Assembly: GCA_024405255.1 (NCBI GenBank)
Contig: JAKSOY010000289.1
Location: forward strand, 1 to 5,099
Length of the DNA stretch: 5,099 bases
Reading direction: 5' to 3'
Source of the DNA: Kiritimatiellia bacterium
GTDB lineage: Bacteria > Verrucomicrobiota > Kiritimatiellia > RFP12 > UBA1067
Shown here: piece by piece, positions 1-5,099 of the stretch
Position numbering within the stretch: the stretch's first letter is position 1
Layout of the letters: every line of letters begins with the position of its first letter
Notes under the pieces: model-generated
The model's database searches: none
The model's input: only the letters and a program-made list of their open reading frames with translations
Told to the model about the DNA's origin: nothing
Made by a program: the position numbers and the translations under genes

Positions 1-12
1 ATGTCGTCCAGA

Positions 13-41
13 ATTATACCCGTACATTCCTCCACTGTCAA
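13..41 (-). promoter_or_regulatory. sigma70-type consensus promoter facing left
   Basis: Read on the - strand, TTGACA (36-41) is followed by exactly 17 bases and then TATAAT (13-18). Both hexamers match the sigma70 consensus perfectly and the spacer is optimal. Transcription would start at about position 6 and leave the window, so the gene it serves cannot be seen. A chance match is possible, but both boxes being perfect at ideal spacing makes it unlikely. A short inverted repeat, ACTGT (34-38) and ACAGT (44-48), overlaps the -35 box and could be an operator; this is weak. Confidence 0.6.
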
Positions 42-44
42 GTA

Positions 45-66
45 CAGTCTGCCTGCAGTCTGCCTG
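45..66. repeat. exact 11-base tandem duplication
   Basis: CAGTCTGCCTG occurs twice with no gap, at 45-55 and 56-66. It lies just upstream of the leftward promoter's -35 box. It may be a simple slippage duplication or a pair of binding sites on one face of the helix (11-base period). The sequence alone does not decide between these. Confidence 0.6.
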
Positions 67-225
67 GAGTTTACCCATTTTTCTGCCTCCTGCGCGTCGG
101 GTGTTTCTGTACCACATCCGTCCGTATGGGTGGCGACTCGTGCGGCTGCTCCCGAAGAGGACTGTCCCCACGAATCCGCATCGACACCCGCCTGCTGACC
201 GATTATTCGTTTTTTATGTTTTTTG

Positions 226-254
226 TTGTAACCTTTTCGTCTGTAGTATATAAT
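226..254 (+). promoter_or_regulatory. sigma70-type promoter of the chaperone-effector operon
   Basis: TTGTAA (226-231) is a 4 of 6 match to TTGACA, followed by a 17-base spacer and a perfect TATAAT (249-254). The surroundings are AT-rich and T-rich upstream. The predicted start point is near 261, giving a leader of about 90 bases before the chaperone ATG at 351. No other comparably good promoter was noticed ahead of the effector, so both genes are probably transcribed from here. Confidence 0.65.
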
Positions 255-264
255 CCTTGTGAAA

Positions 265-337
265 TGATTGACTCCTTTCTGTGTGGTCAGGCGGGCGTCA
301 ATCACCAATCAAACCAGTCAATCAACAATTCCAATCA
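265..337 (+). repeat. CAATCA repeats with an inverted copy in the operon leader
   Basis: CAATCA occurs at 299-304, 306-311, 319-324 and 332-337. An 8-base form GTCAATCA is present at 297-304 and 317-324, exactly 20 bases apart, and its perfect reverse complement TGATTGAC lies at 265-272. The copies fall between the predicted transcription start (near 261) and the chaperone start codon. Two explanations fit: a binding array for a regulator acting just downstream of the promoter, or an RNA structure in which 265-272 pairs with either 297-304 or 317-324. The last copy ends just before the weak ribosome binding site of the chaperone gene. Confidence 0.5.
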
Positions 338-350
338 AGAGTAGTCAAAA

Positions 351-851
351 ATGTTATTCAATGAAATTCAGGACCTTTTCACGCGTTTTTGTCAAACACA
401 GGGCATTCCGACGATCGAATTCGACGCGTCGGAATCGGCGACGCTGCCAGTCGGAAACGACGGCATGGTGCTGCACATCCAGTACCGCCGCGATACGGAG
501 GACGTCGTACTGCTGGCGCCGCTCGGCGAACTTCCCGACGACACCGCCACGTATGTGCTGGAGACGCTTCTGGCCGCGAATCTCTACTGGCAGGCCACGT
601 CCGGCGCCACGCTGGCCTGGAGCATCGAACTCAGCCAGCCGGTGCTGCAGTTCGCCATACCGTCCGAAAACATGACGGAGCAGCTGCTGGCGACAACGAT
701 GGCCGACTACCTCGACGTCGCCGATGGATGGCGCAAGAAGATCGCCGCATTGGCGACGGCGCGGCCGCGGGACCCAGAACCGGACGACAATGAAGACGAC
801 GAAGACGAACCCGAGGAATTCAGCAACATCTCAGAATTCCTGAAGGTCTGA
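351..851 (+). CDS. CesT-family type III secretion chaperone
   Basis: The product is a 166-residue acidic protein that I assign to the CesT/SycE class I secretion chaperones. These small cytoplasmic dimers bind the N-terminal part of one or a few effectors, keep it secretion-competent and guide it to the T3SS ATPase. The recognisable part is the core segment at about residues 73-91, LLAANLYWQATSGATLAWS, which fits the family pattern of a helix ending in N-L followed by a strand with G-A-T-L. The N-terminal helix (about residues 2-17) and the 'L.PLG.L' segment near 54-61 also fit. The family is usually about 130-170 residues long. There is no signal peptide or membrane segment. The last 26 residues form a very acidic tail (DPEPDDNEDDEDEPEE) that looks disordered and is more extreme than usual. 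Only a weak AAGAG (337-341) precedes the ATG. The gene ends 18 bases before the effector gene, so it is most likely the effector's own chaperone, the counterpart of IpgE/SigE. It could also serve other effectors. Confidence 0.85.
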   Translation: MLFNEIQDLFTRFCQTQGIPTIEFDASESATLPVGNDGMVLHIQYRRDTEDVVLLAPLGELPDDTATYVLETLLAANLYWQATSGATLAWSIELSQPVLQFAIPSENMTEQLLATTMADYLDVADGWRKKIAALATARPRDPEPDDNEDDEDEPEEFSNISEFLKV

Positions 852-855
852 CAAC

Positions 856-862
856 GGAGGGA
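856..862 (+). promoter_or_regulatory. ribosome binding site of the effector gene
   Basis: GGAGGGA starts five bases after the chaperone stop codon. The GGAGG core (856-860) lies 9 bases ahead of the ATG at 870. It is much stronger than the site of the upstream gene, which suggests the effector is translated efficiently from the shared transcript. It also fixes the effector start codon. Confidence 0.75.
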
Positions 863-869
863 CTCAACC

Positions 870-3152
870 ATGGGCACACTGAATCTTGACGCCATCCGCA
901 ATTCCGGCCTCACGGGCTACGTGATGTTGCAGGATGTCACGCACGGCGGAAATCCGGCCGCGCCGGAACTGGTTTCAATAGGCCACGGGCGCATTGCCTC
1001 CTTAAAAGACCGTTTGCTGAACACTGAAAACCGGCAGCTGATATCGCATCACGTGCTGGCGGCGGTACACAACGCCTTGACCGTGAAATACGGCCGTGCG
1101 GAATTTGCATCCGAAGTCATGGCACACGTATTCAATCAAACGGAAGTCGACCAGGCGGCAAGCAATGATTTCCAGACGATCGGCCATAAGCATAAGCGTG
1201 TCACAATCGAGGACATCCGCGCCGTCCTCGACTATGCGGATTCACTCAATGCCGTCCAAAATAGCGTGAACACCGTCAAAGCGTCCCTGACCTACGATTC
1301 CAAAGGGGCAACCTACCGCATTGGCGACGGCAAGTCTAATCGCATCGCCGAAAAGCAAGCTATCGACACCGAAATCATCAATGCGGGGAAAGTAATCGAC
1401 AAAGTCGATAAATTCCTGGAGAAAGATCTGTCGCTAGGTGGAAATACGTCGACGAACACAGATCAGAAGATCGAGTCGTCCATTATTCTCCTTCAGAACA
1501 CATTGCGCCATGTCAACGGTTATATTGCGAGTGCCTCCGACGAGTATCCCCTGCCCGTCCTTCACCAATTGAAGCAGGACATTCAGGACCGCATTGCCGT
1601 GCTGACATCACGCGCGGAAGACAAAGCCCAAGTGCCCGATCCCGTCAGCGAAGAAGCGATAAAAGAAGACCTCAAAATCTGGAAGTCCGTCGGCGAAAAG
1701 GTGATTCGTTCCTTGGAAGACACTACCGGGACCGCTGCGCTTTCCGAGCGGCAGAAAGACTTGAACACCCTTTTGGAGAATTGGTTCGTAACCCGTCTCA
1801 CAAGCGGCAAGAATTCCGCCAACAATTCATTCAACGTCAAAACGGTCATGAAGGATTTCAAAGACGACTTCAAGGCCTTTCTCAAGACGAACATTAAGAA
1901 CAAGGGCTACCATGTGCCGAAAAATCTCGGTACGACGCTCAAGAATCACTTTAATGCTGAATTGAACCAGAAGCCCTGGGATCCCATCGACAAGACCTTC
2001 ACCACGGTCTTGGAAAACGCCAAGGGGGAAGTCAAGAACTGCAACGTCACATCCCTCATCACGCCTGCCAAGCACATTTCCGGCCTCGACTATACCGATG
2101 TCAACGGTGTGATGTGCCATTGTACGAAGGAAAAAAACCATTCTGTCAATTTGGCCCGGTCCCAGTTCTTTATCAATGACGAACGGCCCAATGCCGCCCC
2201 CAAGGAAATCTTCAACGGCATCCGTCACGCCGTTCTAAGCGCGTATGGGCTCGAAAAGGGACGAGAACGTCAAGATGCGAACAAAGCACGGGCGATCGAA
2301 ACCGCCAAGGCGGCCTTCCTGTCGAGGCCCGACCTCATTGAAAAGGCGCTGGCGAATCCAAACGTCCCCGTCACGGTGAGAATGACCTCCGTCTCACTTT
2401 TGACAACAGCGGATGTCGGGTGTAAAGAAGGCACGATGACGAAAGACCAGGAACGGGCCTGGGCGGACATCAATGGACAGCCCATCACAGTCACGGTAAA
2501 ACGTGCGGACAACTCGGAGGTTGAAGTCACAATCCAGCCCGACGTGACAAACTTCACGTTGAGTTCCAATCCCCCGAAGATAATCGGCAGGTTTGGCGGC
2601 GTCGGTTTTCGCTGGGTCAATGTGGAACAATCGAACAAGACGGCCTTCGCAAAATTCATGACGCGCGTCAACGAATTCCTCGCCGACAACGCCACGAGTA
2701 CCGATCAGGAGGTCCAGAAAAAGTGCAAGTATGTAGCGGTTCTCCGTTCGCAGCTGCGTACCATCTGGGAGGCGAAAACCTACCAGGAAGAATCAGGCGG
2801 CGCCTACAAGGCCTCCGCGCGCGTGGCGGTGATGAGCTACTTGATGGGTGACGTACCGTGCTGGAACTGCAAGAGCGGCAAGGACCGTACCGGCATGATG
2901 GATGCGGAATGCAAACTTCTGGCGCTGTTGATCGAACAGGGCCGTGACATTCCGCCGCCCGGAAGCAAAATGTCGAAGAACGACCGCCAGCTCTACCGCG
3001 ACATGGTACTCAAAAGCGGCAACCTTGAAATGCAGAAGTACAACACGGGGCTTGGAGGCTACAAGGCTCTCGGCGACGCCTCAACGATCAAGGAACGTCT
3101 GGGCAACTGGTTGAAACGGGCAAAAGGAGCCTCCAGCTACGCGAAGTCCTGA
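870..3152 (+). CDS. SopB/SigD/IpgD-like phosphoinositide phosphatase, T3SS effector
   Basis: This 760-residue protein has a C-terminal phosphatase signature. Residues 664-680 read CWNCKSGKDRTGMMDAE, a CX5R loop with catalytic Cys667 and phosphate-binding Arg673. This matches the SopB (Cys460) and IpgD signature, known to dephosphorylate host phosphoinositides and inositol polyphosphates after injection. A downstream segment SGNLEMQKYNTGLGGYK (716-732) also looks like the family's C-terminal part. About 93 residues follow the catalytic Cys, close to SopB (101), so the C-terminus is full length. The N-terminal side is about 200 residues longer than in SopB. Residues 1 to about 390 have no domain I recognise; they are mostly helical in character, with no Sec signal peptide or membrane segment, as expected for a T3SS substrate with an unstructured secretion signal and a chaperone-binding region. 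The ATG has a strong GGAGG site. The gene sits directly behind a CesT chaperone. Codon use looks less GC-rich than the chaperone gene. Phosphatase family: high confidence. Exact substrate: unknown. Confidence 0.88.
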   Translation: MGTLNLDAIRNSGLTGYVMLQDVTHGGNPAAPELVSIGHGRIASLKDRLLNTENRQLISHHVLAAVHNALTVKYGRAEFASEVMAHVFNQTEVDQAASNDFQTIGHKHKRVTIEDIRAVLDYADSLNAVQNSVNTVKASLTYDSKGATYRIGDGKSNRIAEKQAIDTEIINAGKVIDKVDKFLEKDLSLGGNTSTNTDQKIESSIILLQNTLRHVNGYIASASDEYPLPVLHQLKQDIQDRIAVLTSRAEDKAQVPDPVSEEAIKEDLKIWKSVGEKVIRSLEDTTGTAALSERQKDLNTLLENWFVTRLTSGKNSANNSFNVKTVMKDFKDDFKAFLKTNIKNKGYHVPKNLGTTLKNHFNAELNQKPWDPIDKTFTTVLENAKGEVKNCNVTSLITPAKHISGLDYTDVNGVMCHCTKEKNHSVNLARSQFFINDERPNAAPKEIFNGIRHAVLSAYGLEKGRERQDANKARAIETAKAAFLSRPDLIEKALANPNVPVTVRMTSVSLLTTADVGCKEGTMTKDQERAWADINGQPITVTVKRADNSEVEVTIQPDVTNFTLSSNPPKIIGRFGGVGFRWVNVEQSNKTAFAKFMTRVNEFLADNATSTDQEVQKKCKYVAVLRSQLRTIWEAKTYQEESGGAYKASARVAVMSYLMGDVPCWNCKSGKDRTGMMDAECKLLALLIEQGRDIPPPGSKMSKNDRQLYRDMVLKSGNLEMQKYNTGLGGYKALGDASTIKERLGNWLKRAKGASSYAKS

Positions 3153-3173
3153 TCACTTCTGATCGGCCGGGCC

Positions 3174-3196
3174 GAACGGAAAACAATCTTCCGTTC
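3174..3196 (+). repeat. perfect 8-base-pair hairpin between convergent genes
   Basis: GAACGGAA (3174-3181) and TTCCGTTC (3189-3196) are exact reverse complements around a 7-base loop. No T run follows on either strand, so it is not an intrinsic terminator by itself. It lies directly beside the second hairpin and may support termination or protect a 3' end. Confidence 0.5.
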
Positions 3197-3218
3197 CCGC
3201 GAGACGCGGATTTTCTTT
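3197..3218 (+). terminator. probable rho-independent terminator of the effector operon
   Basis: CCGCG (3197-3201), loop AGA and CGCGG (3205-3209) form a short GC-only stem, followed by ATTTTCTTT. It lies 45 bases past the effector stop and just before the stop codon of the opposite-strand gene, the right place to end the + strand transcript. The stem is only 5 base pairs and the T run is interrupted, so strength is uncertain. Confidence 0.5.
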
Positions 3219-3223
3219 CGCTT

Positions 3224-4669
3224 TCACCTGCGCTGCAGCAGAGCCCAACAGCGCGGGGGAAGCGTCAGGTAGTCGCCTTCGAGGTAGACGCCCGGCGCCG
3301 AAACGAGGAGCTGGCAGTTGGGCATGAGCCGGATGCGACGCGTTGCAATCGAGAAGTTGATGGCGGTGCGGAACTCGCCCGCCTTGAGCGACCGCACGAG
3401 AAAGAGGACATCATCGGGATATTCGGTGTCTTTGAAATAACAGGGACCGTCGAAGAAATCAGGATTCGCATGGCGCAGTTCGCTGAAGAACTTGACCAGC
3501 TTCAGGCGTTCCCGCCCCACGCGCGTCTCGGACTGCTTCCAGTCGATGAAGCACTTCTGCCGACCGCCCACCGCGAAAAGGCAATGGGGCGACCGGTCGG
3601 CGATCTCCTGTCCACAGTAGAGCATCGGCACGCCTTCCATCGTGAAAATGAAGGCGAGAAGTCCGTCCGTGAGCGGCTGACCGTACACCGCCTCCCAGCG
3701 GCCGCCGTTCATCCGCGCCTTGCTTTTGGGATCTTTGTCGTTGGTGTTCATCGACGCGTTGTGAACGATGTAGTGGTGGTCGAAGGCGTTGACCCGATGA
3801 TAGTGCGCCCCGTATTTCGTCTTTTCCTTCTTGAGGAAATCCACGAACGCCCGTACCTTCATTCGACCGGCGGCCAAGTTCTGGATGACGCCCCAGTTGT
3901 AGCCGCAATAGTTGAGATCGAACATGCCGGGCTGGCTCTTGGGATCCTGGAACGTCTCGCTGAGCGTGACCGACTCGGGTCGAAGCGACTTGATGTACGC
4001 ATAGGAGGCGTAGCGGAAATCCGCCGGCAGTCCGTCGCCGTAGTCGTAACGGAAACCGTCGACGTTGAACGTGTCAAAGTACCACGCGTAGTTCTTCAGG
4101 AAGTAGTCGCGCATCCAGGGGTCGGAATGGTTGGCGTGCAGAAACGCCGAATAGGTCGTCAGCAAACCGTCGCGTTTCGCCGTGGCGGACATCACTGCCG
4201 ACGGATGTTCCTTCACGAATGTCGCGGAGGAGCCGACGAGGTTGAATGCGATCTCCGCGCACGCCTTCAGTCCGAGCCGATGCGCCTCGGCGACGAACGC
4301 CTTGAAGTCGTCTGCCGTGCCGAACACGGGATCGATCTTGTAGAAGTCGACGATGCGCCAGGGGTTGAGCGGCGAACCGGCGCCGCACGCGCGCTGGCGC
4401 GGACTCCACGACGCGGGGTCGGGATTGCGGTCCATCTCCACGATCGGGCTCATCAGCACCACGTCGATGCCGGCGTCCTTCAGGAACGGCAGCTTCTTCG
4501 TCGCCGCCACGATCGTGCCTTCCTCGGTGAAGCTCTGGACGACGAGCTGATAGTACACGGAATGGCCCAGATACGACGGCGGCTGCGCCTTCAGGGCATC
4601 CGCCGACTCGACGGACAACGTCCAAGCGGCGATGCACGATGCGACAATGCAGACAAACGGTGTTTTCAT
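3224..4669 (-). CDS. exported GH13 alpha-amylase-family protein with altered catalytic site
   Basis: A 481-residue GH13 (alpha-amylase family) TIM-barrel protein. Residues 1 to about 25 (MKTPFVCIVASCIAAWTL...ADA) form a typical Sec signal peptide, so it acts outside the cytoplasm. Visible GH13 landmarks are YKIDPVFGTADDF near 110-121, region II DGFRYDYGDGLP (204-215) with nucleophile Asp209 and Arg207, region III LSETF with acid/base Glu238, and GVPMLYCGQEIAD (346-358) near the barrel end, then a short beta domain C. Oddities: region IV, usually NHD, reads DHH (297-299), so the transition-state-stabilising Asp seems replaced by His; region I, usually DxxxNH, reads EIAFNL (139-144). Hydrolytic activity may be altered or absent. 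Substrate cannot be told; alpha-glucans or oligosaccharides are the family norm. Start choice: an in-frame ATG at 4690 and a TTG at 4717 also exist; 4669 is preferred because it gives a clean signal peptide and lies downstream of the TATAAT at 4698-4703. Confidence 0.87.
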   Translation of the reverse strand: MKTPFVCIVASCIAAWTLSVESADALKAQPPSYLGHSVYYQLVVQSFTEEGTIVAATKKLPFLKDAGIDVVLMSPIVEMDRNPDPASWSPRQRACGAGSPLNPWRIVDFYKIDPVFGTADDFKAFVAEAHRLGLKACAEIAFNLVGSSATFVKEHPSAVMSATAKRDGLLTTYSAFLHANHSDPWMRDYFLKNYAWYFDTFNVDGFRYDYGDGLPADFRYASYAYIKSLRPESVTLSETFQDPKSQPGMFDLNYCGYNWGVIQNLAAGRMKVRAFVDFLKKEKTKYGAHYHRVNAFDHHYIVHNASMNTNDKDPKSKARMNGGRWEAVYGQPLTDGLLAFIFTMEGVPMLYCGQEIADRSPHCLFAVGGRQKCFIDWKQSETRVGRERLKLVKFFSELRHANPDFFDGPCYFKDTEYPDDVLFLVRSLKAGEFRTAINFSIATRRIRLMPNCQLLVSAPGVYLEGDYLTLPPRCWALLQRR

Positions 4670-4697
4670 CTTAGCGGTTTCAGATTTCATAGCACCT

Positions 4698-4706
4698 ATT
4701 ATACCA
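4698..4706 (-). promoter_or_regulatory. extended -10 promoter element ahead of the GH13 gene
   Basis: On the - strand TGGTATAAT fits the extended -10 form TGnTATAAT, with a perfect TATAAT at 4698-4703. No good -35 hexamer lies at 16-18 bases upstream, which extended -10 promoters can tolerate. Transcription would begin near 4690-4691, about 20 bases ahead of the ATG at 4669. The element lies between the DUF1294 stop and the GH13 start, so the GH13 gene may be transcribed on its own. Confidence 0.45.
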
Positions 4707-4739
4707 AAACTCGCCAAAAGGCGCGACCACCGCGACGGA

Positions 4740-5027
4740 TCATCTGAACAGAAGCCAGAGGAGGCCGGCGAGGATGAGAAGGTTCAGGAAGACCATGCAC
4801 CAGAACACGCGGCGGAAGCTCGGCTTGTACGATTTATGACGCAGCCACTTGTGCGCGAGCATCGCCCCCGGCCAGCCGCACCCGAGTTCGAGCAGGTGCA
4901 ACGTCTTCTCCGGCGTGCGCCAGCTTCCGTGCTTCGCCTTCCATTTGTCAATGCCGTAGACGATGAACGTCACCACGCTCATCACCGCATAGACGACCAA
5001 TAAAACTTGAACAAATCCCTGTTTCAT
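4740..5027 (-). CDS. DUF1294 family small membrane protein
   Basis: A 95-residue protein matching the DUF1294 family, whose function is not known. A first membrane segment (about residues 5-24) runs into YGIDKWKAKHGSWR (24-37), the family's hallmark 'YG.DK..A..G.WR'. Then come PEKTLHLLELGCGWPGAMLA (39-58), the basic stretch HKSYKPSFRRVFW (64-76) and a second membrane segment to the C-terminus (about 74-94). The start at 5027 gives MKQGFV..., as is usual for the family, but no ribosome binding site is visible. The frame stays open upstream, with another ATG at 5072, and no stop before the window edge at 5099, so a longer protein or a fusion is possible. The stop codon is 70 bases ahead of the GH13 start on the same strand. 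A functional link between the two is not evident. Confidence 0.85.
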   Translation of the reverse strand: MKQGFVQVLLVVYAVMSVVTFIVYGIDKWKAKHGSWRTPEKTLHLLELGCGWPGAMLAHKWLRHKSYKPSFRRVFWCMVFLNLLILAGLLWLLFR

Positions 5028-5099
5028 CGAAAGCGTCGCCAGAGCGGCGAGAGGGCTGTCATAACCATACATCAGAAGCTGCTGGATGACGTTTGAACA

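Larger units (their letters stand above)
1..350. other. gene-free regulatory region upstream of the chaperone-effector unit
   Basis: No convincing protein gene lies in this stretch. The short open frames that exist here have no recognisable domain, and two of them run into the chaperone gene in other frames. What can be seen are regulatory signals: a consensus promoter facing left (13-41), a promoter facing right (226-254), an 11-base tandem duplication (45-66) and a CAATCA-rich leader (265-337). The stretch from about 195 to 260 is visibly richer in A and T than the coding regions, as expected for a promoter. The layout suggests an intergenic region between two divergent transcription units, the left one outside the window. 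Confidence 0.6.

Noticed and set aside
1..198. Open frame of 65 codons on the + strand at the window start
   Set aside because: No recognisable domain, a composition unlike the real genes here, and it overlaps the promoter of the opposite strand and the tandem duplication.
126..344. Open frame of 72 codons on the + strand across the operon promoter
   Set aside because: It spans the predicted promoter and the CAATCA leader; no ribosome binding site or domain supports it.
268..793. Two open frames on the + strand overlapping the chaperone gene (268-675 and 389-793)
   Set aside because: Arg- and Ser-rich translations typical of out-of-frame reading of a GC-rich gene; the chaperone frame has a clear family match.
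1827..2695. Open frames on the - strand inside the effector gene (1827-2228, 2270-2695)
   Set aside because: Antisense shadows with no recognisable domain or start signals; the + strand frame is a continuous 760-residue gene with a diagnostic motif.
2859..2907. PTEN or dual-specificity tyrosine phosphatase assignment from the CX5R loop
   Set aside because: PTEN-type loops read HCKAGKGRTG. Here the loop is NCKSGKDRTGM with following DAE, the SopB/IpgD form, and the T3SS chaperone neighbour supports that family.
3470..4747. 425-codon open frame on the + strand antisense to the GH13 gene
   Set aside because: Long only because the GC-rich GH13 codons leave few stops on the other strand. Its translation is rich in Arg, Val and Glu with no domain, while the GH13 frame has clear conserved motifs.
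1..5099. CRISPR array, tRNA, rRNA, insertion sequence or phage attachment site
   Set aside because: No regularly spaced long repeats, no tRNA-like cloverleaf or rRNA stretches noticed, and no transposase, integrase or paired terminal repeats were seen.

Overview
The window carries two blocks of genes that converge around position 3200. The left block, on the + strand, is a type III secretion (T3SS) cargo unit. It opens with a good sigma70-type promoter (226-254), followed by a leader with repeated CAATCA motifs, a CesT-family secretion chaperone (351-851) and, 18 bases later behind a strong ribosome binding site, a 760-residue protein (870-3152). That protein's C-terminal part carries the SopB/SigD/IpgD phosphoinositide phosphatase signature NCKSGKDRTGM. 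The simplest reading is a bicistron in which the first gene makes the dedicated chaperone and the second makes the injected effector. No secretion apparatus genes are visible here.

The right block, on the - strand, is ordinary by comparison. It holds a small DUF1294 membrane protein (4740-5027, frame open to the window edge) followed by an exported GH13 alpha-amylase-family protein (3224-4669). A TATAAT with an extended -10 sits just ahead of the GH13 gene. The GH13 protein keeps the nucleophile Asp and the acid/base Glu, but appears to have lost the third catalytic Asp and parts of conserved region I. The 71-base gap between the converging stop codons contains two hairpins, the second followed by a T-rich run, which probably ends the effector transcript.

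The first 350 bases have no convincing gene. They hold a perfect-consensus promoter on the - strand (13-41), pointing to a divergently transcribed gene outside the window, and an exact 11-base tandem duplication (45-66).

Organism: a Gram-negative bacterium of moderate to high GC, because it has a T3SS chaperone and effector and a Sec-exported glycosidase. The GH13 type resembles those I associate with the Verrucomicrobiota/Lentisphaerota/Kiritimatiellota and Bacteroidota gut and environmental groups more than with enterobacteria. That taxonomic impression is from memory and weak. The most notable content is the SopB/IpgD-type effector with an N-terminal part about 200 residues longer than SopB, in a context that does not look like Salmonella or Shigella.
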